From DASZHC01 sp035938215 (lineage in GTDB: Bacteria > Verrucomicrobiota > Verrucomicrobiia > Chthoniobacterales > JAFAMB01): a DNA stretch of 26,991 bases. The stretch covers positions 1-26,991 of the forward strand of contig DASZHC010000268.1 of the NCBI GenBank assembly GCA_035938215.1. The letters are read 5' to 3'. Below the pieces are notes generated by a model. That model was given only the letters and a program-made list of their open reading frames with translations, had not been told where the DNA came from and searched no databases. Each line of letters opens with the position of its first letter. The stretch's first letter is position 1. A program made the position numbers and the translations under genes. Of the stretch, positions 16,609 to 25,157 are shown piece by piece.

Positions 16609-16974
16609 CTATCCGGACTTGCTTTGTTTCCACAGGGCTACGCTTAGCCATCCGAACAGCATTCCCAAACCGCCGAGCGGCGTCATTGCTCCAAACCACC
16701 GCAAATTCGTCAATGCCAATGCATACAACGAGCCGCTGAAAACGATGACCCCGAACAGGATCAGGAGGTAGGATAGCCGGGGAATCGGCCGCCAGCCGGC
16801 GAATACAAGAAGCAAAACCGCATGCACTAAGTGATAGAGAACGGCGGTGTGCCAAAACTCTGTTGTGCCAAGTCGCTCGAGAAGATCGCGCAAGATATGT
16901 GCTCCGAACGCCCCGGACAAAACGCCGGAAAATCCCAAAAATCCTGCAACATTCATTGCCAGGCGGTTGTTCAT
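16609..16974 (-). CDS. DUF423 family small membrane protein
   Basis: A 121-residue, strongly hydrophobic protein with about four transmembrane segments and the family hallmark GAFGAH at residues 21-26, followed by WHTAVLYHLVHA. This is the layout of the DUF423 family (E. coli YgdD). The molecular role of the family is not established to my knowledge. It starts 12 nt after the yggS-type gene and is probably co-transcribed with it. It faces the TPR gene across the MITE-like element. Confidence 0.9.
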   Translation of the reverse strand: MNNRLAMNVAGFLGFSGVLSGAFGAHILRDLLERLGTTEFWHTAVLYHLVHAVLLLVFAGWRPIPRLSYLLILFGVIVFSGSLYALALTNLRWFGAMTPLGGLGMLFGWLSVALWKQSKSG

Positions 16975-16986
16975 GGTGTTGGAACC

Positions 16987-17676
16987 TTACGGACGTCTTT
17001 CGCCAAATATCGCCGTCCCTACACGGACCAATGTCGCCCCTTCTTCCACCGCCACACGAAAGTCGCCGCTCATCCCCATCGAGAGATGAGGCAACAAGAT
17101 TCGATTCTCCTTTTCTATCCGATCACGAACCTCTCGCAAGCGGATGAAATATTTCCGCGAATCCTCTGCACGCGGGGCCAGCGGCGGTATCGTCATCAGT
17201 CCTAAAATTTCAACCCGGTCTACTCGTAAGATTGACTCCATCTGGCGGAGTAACCCCTCGGGTGAAAACCCGAATTTCGAAGATTCACCGGAAACATTCA
17301 CCTGGAGTAAGATTTTTGGAAATGCTCCAAGTTGATTCGCGCTGGACTGAATTTCACTGAGCAACTCCACTGAGTCGACCCCGTGAATCATTTCGAATAG
17401 CCCAAGGGCAACGCGAACCTTGTTGCTTTGCAAATGCCCAATCAGATGCCAGCGAAGTTTCGACGGCAGTTCCGGGATCTTGGCTTTCGCCTCCTGTACT
17501 CTGTTTTCGCCAAATACCAACTGGCCGGCGTTGACCGCTTTTTGAATGACCTCTGGCGGATGCGTCTTGCTTACTGCGATCAACTCGACCCTTCCAGGCG
17601 CTCTTCCTGAAGCATGTTCAGCTTGTGAAATAGCTGTGCGAACCATTTCCAGATTTTCAGCAATGCGCGCCTCCAT
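16987..17676 (-). CDS. yggS: YggS/PROSC-type pyridoxal-phosphate homeostasis protein
   Basis: A 229-residue protein of the PLPBP family, which binds PLP without known catalysis and helps keep B6 and amino-acid pools in balance. The PLP lysine is Lys37 in LIAVSKTHP. Other family stretches are FGENRVQEAKAK, WHLIGHLQSNKV, ILLQVNVSGESSKFGF, LGLMTIPP and the late LSMGMSGDFRVAVEEGATLVRVGTAIFG. The length is normal and the sequence intact. In some bacteria it neighbours cell-division genes; here it precedes a DUF423 gene and is divergent from the truncated LysR gene. Confidence 0.95.
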   Translation of the reverse strand: MEARIAENLEMVRTAISQAEHASGRAPGRVELIAVSKTHPPEVIQKAVNAGQLVFGENRVQEAKAKIPELPSKLRWHLIGHLQSNKVRVALGLFEMIHGVDSVELLSEIQSSANQLGAFPKILLQVNVSGESSKFGFSPEGLLRQMESILRVDRVEILGLMTIPPLAPRAEDSRKYFIRLREVRDRIEKENRILLPHLSMGMSGDFRVAVEEGATLVRVGTAIFGERRP

Positions 17677-17734
17677 TGACTCGACTATTAGCTGAACTTA
17701 TTCTGCAGGCATCCTTGTATCAAAGTCTTTACTG

Positions 17735-18169
17735 ATGCAGATCGAAATTTTAAAAGTCTTCCGTGATCTGGTCGAGACTTCGAGCTTTTCCAAGGCAGCC
17801 AATTTAAATTCGATCACTCAAAGCGCCGTGAGCCAGCAGATTCACGCTTTGGAAAGGAAATTCAAGGTCTCGCTCGTCGAACGCGGAAAGAATATCTTTT
17901 CGGTTACGGTTGAAGGTCGCGCTTTCCTTCAGGCCAGCTTGGAGATCCTTCGGGCGTACGAAGGTCTCAGTGATCGGCTTCAAGAGCTTCAGGCAACCAT
18001 TGCTGGCAAACTGAACATTGCAACGGTTTACAGTGTCGGCCTGCATGAATTTCCGCGACATCTAAAGCTGTTTCGCTCATCCTATCCGGCAGTGGAGGTC
18101 ACTGTGGAATACCTGCGATCAGCACAGGTTTACCAGCGAGTGGCTGACGGTGCTGCACATATCGGTTGA
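17735..18169 (+). pseudogene. LysR-family regulator, truncated after the DNA-binding domain
   Basis: The reading frame begins as a normal LysR-type regulator. A winged helix-turn-helix occupies about residues 1-60 (FSKAANLNSITQSAVSQQIHALE), a linker helix follows, and then the first ~55 residues of the effector-binding domain (GKLNIATVYSVGLHEFP). It stops at 144 residues, where the family usually reaches about 300. No continuation of the effector domain is visible in any plus-strand frame downstream. The break is a few bases before a GC-rich hairpin and a sequence that looks like the end of a mobile element. It is divergent from yggS with a 58-nt gap. A short DNA-binding product could still be made, but regulation by a ligand is not expected. 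Confidence 0.8.
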
Positions 18170-18180
18170 AGAGGCACTCC

Positions 18181-18225
18181 ACCCCGTGACCGACGGGGTC
18201 AGATCTCAACTTTCAACATTTGCTC
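18181..18225. repeat. Hairpin plus mobile-element-like end at the LysR break
   Basis: ACCCCGT (18181-18187) and ACGGGGT (18193-18199) form a perfect 7-bp stem with a 5-nt loop, starting about 11 nt after the truncated LysR stop. It runs straight into GGGGTCAGATCTCAACTTTC and CAACATTTG. From memory, sequences of the GGGGTCAGATCT type occur at the ends of small transposon or REP-associated transposase elements. No transposase is readable here, so this is at most a remnant. It also lies between convergent genes and may weaken read-through. Confidence 0.4.
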
Positions 18226-18365
18226 GCAGTGCCGCCATTTGTCGGTGCTTTTCAGGAACTGGTGTGATTTCTCTGAGGACAACACCCGTTTTCACGGCGC
18301 CGACGGAGCGGACGCCCTCCAGCTCCAGGGGGTTGGCCAGAAATGGCGTCCATTCGCCAAACAAC

Positions 18366-20003
18366 TTATTTCCGCTGGAGCAATCCCAGCGCAACTGCGC
18401 TCCCGACCGCAAAGGCGGAAGCTTCGTACGCGGTCACAGGTCCCACTGACTCGTCGATAAATCCGTTCGCAACGCGGTGCCGTGAAAGAACAATCGGGCT
18501 CAGATGTTTGGCTATCTCAGCGCCTTCCGGGAGTGCCATCACATCCACAAAACGGTTCACGGCCGGGATCAATGCGGCTCCGAAGATGAGGATCGGCCGC
18601 GAAGCATCGTAAACCCTTTGAAAACCGACCTTCGCATCGATGTACAGAAACAGATCACTCGGAGCCGCTACCAGACCTTCCGTCTCCTTGAACTGATCGT
18701 TGTGTTCAAGCCCCTGATCTTTCGCTCGCAACCGCTGAACCATTTCGACAAAGACCGATTCGTCCCAGGTGATCAACAACCGGTGGTCAACCAGGCCAAA
18801 GACAACGGCAGCGTTTTCGTTGGGTGAAAGGATATAAGCCGGCAGCCCGGCAATCGATGTCGGACGACAACTGTCCGGGAACTTCTCCCGAACGATGCGA
18901 TCGATCAGTTGCTGAAACCTTGCGAGATCCGTGACTTCCAGCAGGATGGCAGTCACAAAGGATCCGGAGGCAGGATCCTGGTCAACTACAATTTCGGCAG
19001 CTGTTACGAGGTGATCGAGATCCTGCGGATCGATGCCGAACGATCTCGTCTCACCGATGTAATCTCGAAGCGTAGCAGCCACGGGCCAATCTCCGGAAAA
19101 TTGATCGGAGAGCCGCCACAGGCGGGAAAGTTCCAACCGCGAGGCCAAGTAGCCGATCGTCTTGGCACTTGTCATTGTAAGCCCCTGCCGGCTGAGTGGT
19201 TCGTAAAGCTGGCTTGTGCCGGTTGAGGTAAATATCGTGTCTCGCAAACGGGCTCCTTCGATTGTCGTCGATGCCATGACAGCTTGAGCGCTGCTAGGAG
19301 TTTGCTCGCGATCAAACTCCCAGCCTGCCCCGCTACCCAAGTTAAGAGAGGGACTTCCACGCGCGAACAGAAGGAGGTCATAAGGTGCTCGTATGTTAGA
19401 CCGGCACTCCTGAAATAGCTTTGACCAGCGCAAGCCCGCGTCACCAGATTTAGCATTTCGCAGACTCTCTCTCAGAAGAACACTATTTCTGCTCAAAACC
19501 GTCCACGCACCAATCTCGGCGAAACAGATTCCGTCCGCGTCATCCACAAAGCGAACCTTGTCCGTTTCCACAAGTGAAATGTGAACCGCACCGCGCCCAA
19601 AGAGCCGCTTGGAAATGTTTTGGATCTCTCTGCTGCGAACCGGCGAACTCGACGAGCCCTGGAAACCGACAATCCAGCGCTGGCGGTTTGGATCGGTCGC
19701 GCAAAAGAAAAGCGCCGTGCAGTTAAGATTCAAAAAGGAATTCCAGACGCCTTGGTATTCTTTCGAGATCATCGAAGCCGGTTGCCTGACAAAGCGGCGT
19801 ACAGAGGGCTCCTGGAAAATTTGGCATAATGCGGTATCGGGCAAATTTCTGATTGTCCTAACCAGGTGGGGGACCTCGAAATAAAATACTGCGTCGCCTG
19901 GAGCGATCTGATCGGCCGCAACAGAGACTTGACTCTGCTTCCAGAGGAGAACTGCGATCGTCGCAAAGAGCAAACCAACTCCGACCCCAATCATTCGTCT
20001 CAT
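18366..20003 (-). CDS. Uncharacterised membrane-anchored protein (545 aa)
   Basis: I do not recognise a firm family. The protein has one N-terminal hydrophobic anchor (about residues 4-21, MIGVGVGLLFATIAVLLW) and a large domain predicted outside the membrane. The start of that domain, APGDAVFYFEVPHL, and repeated alternating segments (LPAYILSPNENAAVVFGLVDHRLLITWD) recall DUF3352-type proteins, which open with statements of the 'PADAVFYV' kind; this is a weak resemblance. A second hydrophobic stretch lies near the C terminus (ILIFGAALIPAVNRFV). It is 84 nt downstream of opgH in the same direction, so it may be the last gene of the opg operon. The C terminus overlaps an unsupported 68-residue minus-strand frame at 18206-18412 that I do not annotate. 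Confidence 0.75.
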   Translation of the reverse strand: MRRMIGVGVGLLFATIAVLLWKQSQVSVAADQIAPGDAVFYFEVPHLVRTIRNLPDTALCQIFQEPSVRRFVRQPASMISKEYQGVWNSFLNLNCTALFFCATDPNRQRWIVGFQGSSSSPVRSREIQNISKRLFGRGAVHISLVETDKVRFVDDADGICFAEIGAWTVLSRNSVLLRESLRNAKSGDAGLRWSKLFQECRSNIRAPYDLLLFARGSPSLNLGSGAGWEFDREQTPSSAQAVMASTTIEGARLRDTIFTSTGTSQLYEPLSRQGLTMTSAKTIGYLASRLELSRLWRLSDQFSGDWPVAATLRDYIGETRSFGIDPQDLDHLVTAAEIVVDQDPASGSFVTAILLEVTDLARFQQLIDRIVREKFPDSCRPTSIAGLPAYILSPNENAAVVFGLVDHRLLITWDESVFVEMVQRLRAKDQGLEHNDQFKETEGLVAAPSDLFLYIDAKVGFQRVYDASRPILIFGAALIPAVNRFVDVMALPEGAEIAKHLSPIVLSRHRVANGFIDESVGPVTAYEASAFAVGSAVALGLLQRK

Positions 20004-20087
20004 GGCGAAGGTCGAATCCTAAAGAAGAAACTTTCTTTCGTGCACCAAAAATGTTGACTCGACCGAATTACGGATTCTGGCATCAAC

Positions 20088-22229
20088 TCAGGTGACAGCA
20101 GATTCAACGCCCGCGAGCTTTGCCTCGATGAGGCCCGGCTCTTGTTCGCCGCGACGCTTCGCGCTTCGATACATTGCAAGCGCTTTAGACCAAGCAGGAT
20201 GCATCATTTCAGCAGGCGTCTTCCAGATAAGCCTATGGAGGTATGCGAGAGTGTGGCCATCCGTCAGCAAGGCGCGCTTTTCCTGAGCAGTTAGTGCATC
20301 GGGTCCCTCTTTAAAGAGCTTAATCGCGAGCGAAGCGCCATAGTCACTTGAGGGTGCCGACGACGTTTCTCTTTTTCGCTGGAGCGCCACGTGTATAGCA
20401 TTGTAAAGGGGGTCGAGCACAGCGTGAACAAACTGATCGCCTTCACGGAGCTGCAATCGAAAATCTCCGGACAATTCTTTAGGCGGGTTCAGTTCTTCGG
20501 GAGTTACAAACAATTTTCCAAAAAAATTTGTGTGGCAACTGAAGTGAGCAACGGGGATGGCGAGTATTAACCCCACGAGCAGAGGCGAAAGCCATAGTAG
20601 GTAGTCGGGGGAAATCCACCAGGCCAGCGCCGAAAGAACGATGCCGAGAATGGGAAGCGGCCAATACTCCCGGATCACCTCATTCCAACTTGGCCCGTCA
20701 CCACTCTCACGGGTTTGAGTGTTCCAAACTACGGTCTTGCCGGCAAGGTTTCGCAAAACAAACCTTGTGTGGAACCAGACCAGCACCGGCGCCGTCAGCA
20801 CAGAAAAAAGAGTTTCAAGAATCGCGCCACCCATAACCCGCACCGGACCCCCGAATGCCGCAACTTCCTTCGGTCTCGAAAAAAGATGAATCAAACTGAG
20901 CACCTTCGGCCCAAACAAGAGAGTGACCGTCATGAGAAAGAGAACCCCGGCAGACGCTGAAGGAAACATCCCCACTCTGCTATTCACGTGATCCAAACCG
21001 GCTTGCAACGCTCCCATCAGCACAAACGAAACAAGAAGGGGCGCCGAAACGTACGCCAGAATACCCTGCACCAGATGGATTCGACTTATCGGGCGGATGT
21101 TCTGCGCCAGCAAAAACCACATATGCTGAAGGTTACCCTGGCACCACCGGCGATCTCGTTTGACATATTCAGTCAAATTAGGAGGAAGTCCTTCGTAACT
21201 TCCTTCGAGATCATACGCAAACCACACGCCCCATCCCGCATTCCGCATCAGGGCCGCTTCGACAAAATCATGACTCAGGACTCGGCCTCCTAGCGGCTCT
21301 TTGCCGGGCAAACCAGGCAAACCGCAACTGGACAGGAACGGCGATATCCGGATGATTGCATTGTGTCCCCAATAGTTCCCTCCTTCCTGTTGCCAGAAGT
21401 TCAATCCCGCAGCAAAGATCGAGCTATAAAGCCGAGACGCAAATTGCTGGATCCGACCAAAAACCGTCCGCGCTTTGATGAGTCGCGGCATCGTCTGGAT
21501 GATTCCGGCCCGCGGGTTGACCTCCATCAAACGGACCAGCGACGACACCGCCTTACCGGTCATAATGCTGTCCGCGTCCAGCACAATCATGTACCGGTGT
21601 CGATGACCCCATCGCCGACAAAAATCGGCAATATTGCCACTCTTCCGATTAACCGGAAGTTTGCGACGACGATAATGTATTCTGCCGAACCCGTTGGTCT
21701 GACGACAGATATCGGCCCACCCGAGTTCCTCTTCGACTGCCTTCGATGGGTCCGTTGAATCGCTGAGAATATAGAAATCGAAAGAATCCAGCTCGCCCCG
21801 CTCTTGAAGGGAGTCATACAAAGACCGGATACTGCCAAATACTGCCTCGGCATCCTCGTTATAGACGGGCATGACGACCGCGGTCGAGGCCAGCGGAGTT
21901 TCTTCGTCCAGCGTATTCGTAATTTTCAGCGGTTCATGTCCTTCGGCAAGGACGAGAAAGCCAAGGAATGCCTGACTGAAGCCGAACGATAAGCTTGTAA
22001 ATAGAAGACCGAATAACAGCACTTCCACGCCCTTCAGAGTGGTCCATCCCCCTGCGCCCATGACATCGAACATCAGCCAGAGACCGACAAGGGAAATACC
22101 GAACGTCACGAGGGCTACCGCCCAGCGGCGATTCCGAACCTTTTGCTGGAAGGCTTCCTCAAAAGCTGATGAACCGATCAGCTCGACTATTTTCCCCGAT
22201 CTATCGTTTCCGCTCATAATTCCACGCAC
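20088..22229 (-). CDS. opgH: Glucans biosynthesis glucosyltransferase H
   Basis: Inner-membrane GT2-family glucosyltransferase that builds and helps export the beta-glucan backbone of osmoregulated periplasmic glucans. The 713-residue product has two N-terminal transmembrane helices (about 37-55 and 68-95). The cytoplasmic catalytic domain carries VVMPVYNED near 118, the metal-binding aspartates Asp218/Asp220 (VLDADSIM), SHDFVEAALMR and YVKRDRRWCQGN. A bundle of C-terminal transmembrane helices follows. E. coli OpgH is longer (about 850 residues) and has a cytoplasmic N-terminal extension that this protein lacks. A second ATG four codons in is an alternative start. The operon order is opgG, an unknown gene, opgH. 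Confidence 0.94.
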   Translation of the reverse strand: MRGIMSGNDRSGKIVELIGSSAFEEAFQQKVRNRRWAVALVTFGISLVGLWLMFDVMGAGGWTTLKGVEVLLFGLLFTSLSFGFSQAFLGFLVLAEGHEPLKITNTLDEETPLASTAVVMPVYNEDAEAVFGSIRSLYDSLQERGELDSFDFYILSDSTDPSKAVEEELGWADICRQTNGFGRIHYRRRKLPVNRKSGNIADFCRRWGHRHRYMIVLDADSIMTGKAVSSLVRLMEVNPRAGIIQTMPRLIKARTVFGRIQQFASRLYSSIFAAGLNFWQQEGGNYWGHNAIIRISPFLSSCGLPGLPGKEPLGGRVLSHDFVEAALMRNAGWGVWFAYDLEGSYEGLPPNLTEYVKRDRRWCQGNLQHMWFLLAQNIRPISRIHLVQGILAYVSAPLLVSFVLMGALQAGLDHVNSRVGMFPSASAGVLFLMTVTLLFGPKVLSLIHLFSRPKEVAAFGGPVRVMGGAILETLFSVLTAPVLVWFHTRFVLRNLAGKTVVWNTQTRESGDGPSWNEVIREYWPLPILGIVLSALAWWISPDYLLWLSPLLVGLILAIPVAHFSCHTNFFGKLFVTPEELNPPKELSGDFRLQLREGDQFVHAVLDPLYNAIHVALQRKRETSSAPSSDYGASLAIKLFKEGPDALTAQEKRALLTDGHTLAYLHRLIWKTPAEMMHPAWSKALAMYRSAKRRGEQEPGLIEAKLAGVESAVT

Positions 22230-22315
22230 AATATTCTGACCCGCGAACGCCGGAATTGTTTAATTCCTGGTCCTTCTATTCGCATCGGCGGAGGGTAACG
22301 GTCGCCGAATCTCGC

Positions 22316-22897
22316 TCACTTGTAAAGGCTGCTAAAAATAAGGAACCCGAGGATCGCCAGGCCGATCAGCCACGCGATAATCCTGCTCGCACCTATCGGA
22401 GAAAATTTCTTCGCCAATCCAATGAAACCTTTCCCCGCGAGCGTGAACTCCAAAGGACGCTGCTTGATGCTGGCCACCTGCAAGTTTGGCGCTGCTTGTA
22501 GTTTCACTTCGCGAAGCGCCTGCAGAACCTCATCCGAAAGTTCATCTTCCCGGCCAAGAAGGTTACCGTCAACGTTTTCCGTCAAATAAAGCCGCACCCG
22601 CTCCTCGACCGAGCGACGCATCCCGGGAACTTCGGCGTCGATTAAGTGCCCGAGCGAACTGTCGAGCGTCTTTTGCGTCTCTTCAAAGGCAAGCTCCGTA
22701 GCCGGAGTAAACGGTTCTCCTCGCTTTCTGGCGATCGCACGCTCGAAACTCGCCAACAATATCAGTTCGCGATCCGTACTATCTGGAGTCTTAAGGGCAT
22801 CAAGATAGTCGTTGATGCGATCCCAGGCCTCTTTCCATTCAGGAGAAGATCGAATCCCAACGCGAAGAAGCGCTATATATTCAGGAGATACTGCCAT
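22316..22897 (-). CDS. Unknown tail-anchored protein between opgG and opgH
   Basis: A 193-residue protein that I do not recognise. It has a mostly helical, charged soluble part (about 1-160) with no known motif, then one C-terminal transmembrane helix (about 170-189, IIAWLIGLAILGFLIFSSLY) ending in a short positive tail. It therefore looks anchored in the inner membrane with the domain in the cytoplasm. Its start lies 25 nt inside the end of opgG, which suggests translational coupling, and opgH follows after 86 nt. Its position points to a role in glucan synthesis, perhaps as a regulatory or assembly subunit of OpgH; that is inference. The sequence shows no frameshift or repeats. Confidence 0.75.
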   Translation of the reverse strand: MAVSPEYIALLRVGIRSSPEWKEAWDRINDYLDALKTPDSTDRELILLASFERAIARKRGEPFTPATELAFEETQKTLDSSLGHLIDAEVPGMRRSVEERVRLYLTENVDGNLLGREDELSDEVLQALREVKLQAAPNLQVASIKQRPLEFTLAGKGFIGLAKKFSPIGASRIIAWLIGLAILGFLIFSSLYK

Positions 22898-24411
22898 TTT
22901 TCCGAACAGAACGTCTCGTGTCGCAATATGACGCAGCTTATATCCATCGACTGCGTGGAATTCGGATTAAAGATGGTAAACCCGACCAGCCAACCGCGAT
23001 CGGTTGGCGTGAACTGCACATCCTTCACCTGCGCACCCGCTCCGGTCACGATGTAAGGCCTCAGTTCCGCAACCGGAATGGCCTCGCCGCCTTCCGGTTT
23101 TCCGTATTCGATCGCAAATCGCGTTTCATTCAAACCAGGACTTGGCCGGACCGTTGTCGATAGCACTCTAAACTGATTTGTGTCCGGCTCATCCCCTCGC
23201 CATTTCATCTGGTAGGCATACTCATAACTTCCACCCTGCTCCGGAGGGTTTTGCAATTCCCAACCCGCGACGACGTTGTCGGTGTACTCGTCGTTGCTGG
23301 GAATTTCGAGAAGTCGTACGAAGCCGGGGCCGAAGTCGCTCTTAGGAATCACAGTAACGCTTGGACGCAGATGATATTCGGCTTCCCGATCGAGATAGTC
23401 GCTCAAGTTTCGATCGCGCTGGAGCATCGAGTAAGAGAGAACGTTCGAGAATCGCCTAACACTTACTGATTTAGGATTGTCAAACGGCGCCCAGAGTTTT
23501 TCCCCGGAGACCGTATCGAGCAGCAGCCCATCCGAATCATGGACCTGGGGGCGAAATTCGCGCCGCTTGAAATCTGTTTTATTCATCGAAAATTCCGTCT
23601 TCCCGGTAGGCTGATAGTCGGGTTTCAGGGTCGGCTTATTCACGGTATTGTTGCCGAAATAAAACATGGTGGTCAAAGGGGCGAGAACCAGCGCCTCGGG
23701 CTTCTTTCGAATAAAAAGAGTCGCTTTGACATCCATGGTCGTAGTTGTTCCATAGCGCACGACAAACTCATACCCTCCGGTAACGCTCTCGCTATCCAGC
23801 AACGCATAGAACTCAAGATAGTCGTCTCCAGAACTCGGTTCACGCATCCAAAACTCGCGAAAATCTGGAAATTCTTCCGGCCCATTGATTCCCGGATTAA
23901 CCGCGAGTCCCCGCGATGAGAGTCCCCAATGAAGACCTTTCGCGATTGCCCGGAAATAGCTGGCTCCAAGAAAGGACATGAACTCGTCTTGTATCCCTGG
24001 TTGCATCGAAGGCACAAACGCTTTAAACCCGACAAAGGCTTCGTGGCCCGTAAACTGGATCGGCTTATCGTAGTAGAAATAATCGGGCGAAAACGGGATG
24101 TCTCTGACGCGGTCCTTCTCGATATTATGAAAAATCACGCGTCGTTTGAAGTAGTAGCCGGGATGAAAAAAACCGAGCCGGTACGGTAAAGTTTTCCATA
24201 CAGACTTCTCTGGAAGAAAGCGGATCCGGCGGTAAAGGTCATAGTCAAGGTCCTGCAAATCCGGCGAAATGTCCTGAATCTGCGCCGCGAAAGGCTGCTT
24301 TGAGAGGGCCTCGGCCTTTCCTACCACATCGCGGTAACCGAATATGTCCTCTCGTTGAGCAACCGCCCTGTTTACCGTCAAGACTGCGAGCAGTAGCAGA
24401 AAGATCCTCAT
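22873..24411 (-). CDS. opgG: Glucans biosynthesis protein G (periplasmic)
   Basis: Periplasmic protein needed for osmoregulated periplasmic glucan synthesis, probably acting on the nascent glucan. The 512-residue length matches the E. coli protein (511). It has a signal peptide (MRIFLLLLAVLTVNRAVA, cleaved before Gln19). The mature start DIFGYRDVVGKAEALSKQPF is typical for the family, as are RIRFLPEKSVW, FLGASYFRAIAKGLHWGLSSRGLAVN and EFYALLDSESVTGGYEFVVRYG. OpgG and OpgD are paralogues; G is preferred because of the linked opgH. No clear ribosome-binding site is seen upstream. The gene lies 131 nt after lexA, and most of that gap is taken by a repeat element. Confidence 0.94.
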   Translation of the reverse strand: MRIFLLLLAVLTVNRAVAQREDIFGYRDVVGKAEALSKQPFAAQIQDISPDLQDLDYDLYRRIRFLPEKSVWKTLPYRLGFFHPGYYFKRRVIFHNIEKDRVRDIPFSPDYFYYDKPIQFTGHEAFVGFKAFVPSMQPGIQDEFMSFLGASYFRAIAKGLHWGLSSRGLAVNPGINGPEEFPDFREFWMREPSSGDDYLEFYALLDSESVTGGYEFVVRYGTTTTMDVKATLFIRKKPEALVLAPLTTMFYFGNNTVNKPTLKPDYQPTGKTEFSMNKTDFKRREFRPQVHDSDGLLLDTVSGEKLWAPFDNPKSVSVRRFSNVLSYSMLQRDRNLSDYLDREAEYHLRPSVTVIPKSDFGPGFVRLLEIPSNDEYTDNVVAGWELQNPPEQGGSYEYAYQMKWRGDEPDTNQFRVLSTTVRPSPGLNETRFAIEYGKPEGGEAIPVAELRPYIVTGAGAQVKDVQFTPTDRGWLVGFTIFNPNSTQSMDISCVILRHETFCSEKWQYLLNI

Positions 24412-24449
24412 AGGGGTTTCGACGATGGCAACACAGCCTTAATCAAGTC

Positions 24450-24546
24450 AAAATCCTCGAAAAGCAAAACCACCTAATGATAAATGCGAGGATACGGAGT
24501 AAACTTGACTCATCTGCAATCGGTTTTGCTTTTTTAAGGACACTAG
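24450..24546 (+). mobile_element. 97-bp MITE-like element, left copy (between opgG and lexA)
   Basis: A ~97-bp AT-richer element with terminal inverted repeats: AATCCTCGAAAAGCAAAACC at the left against GGTTTTGCTTTTTTAAGGAC at the right. The interior CACCTAATGATAAATGCG and AAACTTGACTCATCTGC is shared almost base for base with the copy at 25243-25341, which is inverted; I count roughly 80-85% identity by eye. The right end includes TAG at 24543-24545, which on the minus strand is the lexA stop codon. Between lexA and opgG it could serve as a hairpin-forming terminator or processing site. Confidence 0.72.
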
Positions 24547-25154
24547 AAGACCCGCCTCAGGAGCCCTATCATCACCCCTTGAACGGTGAGTTCTGCGGCA
24601 GGAATCAGGTTTGGATACGCCGGATTCTCGGCCTTCAGAAAAGGCTGACCTCTTTCAACGAGATAACGCTTCAGCGTCGTATCACCGTCAATGAGTGCAG
24701 CGACGATGTCGCCATTCTTCGGCATCCGCTTCTGAAGAATGATCGTATCGCCGTCGGCAATTTGAGCACCACTCATGGATTCACCTCGCACCTTGAGAGC
24801 AAAAACTCCCGCCGAATTCCTGATTCCAAAAACCCCCAGGTCGATACCGACGCTGGATTCGCCCAGTTCAGCGCCATCAACCGGCATACCGGCCGCAATT
24901 TCGCCTAGCATCGGTACAGGCTTGATGCCGCGAGGGAAGCGCAGATTTGGATCCACTGCGGAACGAGCTTTGCCGGGCGTCCTTCGGATCACTCCCTTCT
25001 TTTCGAGAGCTCGAAGATGATTCATTGCTGCGGTTTGACTTTGGAAGCCGAAAAAACTCTGAATTTCTCGGCTCGACGGTGGGTAACCGGTCCTCTGTTG
25101 CTGTTTGCGAATAAAGTTGAGGACCTCCTCCTGTCGTGCAGTTAGCTGGGGCAT
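24543..25154 (-). CDS. lexA: SOS response repressor LexA
   Basis: Transcriptional repressor that cleaves itself when RecA filaments form on damaged DNA. The 203-residue protein has an N-terminal winged helix (about 1-65; LTARQEEVLNFIRK, PSSREIQSFFGFQSQTAAMNHLRALEKKGVIRR). A C-terminal S24 peptidase domain has the cleavage site Ala88-Gly89 (GEIAAGM), the nucleophile Ser126 (VRGESM) and the general base Lys162 (TTLKRY). All key residues are intact. The start is fixed by the conserved MPQLTARQ beginning. A palindromic operator overlaps the ribosome-binding region, so it should repress itself. The gene is flanked by two inverted copies of a ~97-bp element, and its stop codon lies within one of them. 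Confidence 0.96.
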   Translation of the reverse strand: MPQLTARQEEVLNFIRKQQQRTGYPPSSREIQSFFGFQSQTAAMNHLRALEKKGVIRRTPGKARSAVDPNLRFPRGIKPVPMLGEIAAGMPVDGAELGESSVGIDLGVFGIRNSAGVFALKVRGESMSGAQIADGDTIILQKRMPKNGDIVAALIDGDTTLKRYLVERGQPFLKAENPAYPNLIPAAELTVQGVMIGLLRRVF

Positions 25155-25157
25155 GGA

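Noticed and set aside
18206..18412. 68-aa minus-strand frame next to the LysR break
   Set aside because: It overlaps the end of the 545-aa gene by 47 nt and has no family resemblance; it may be mobile-element debris, but this cannot be shown.
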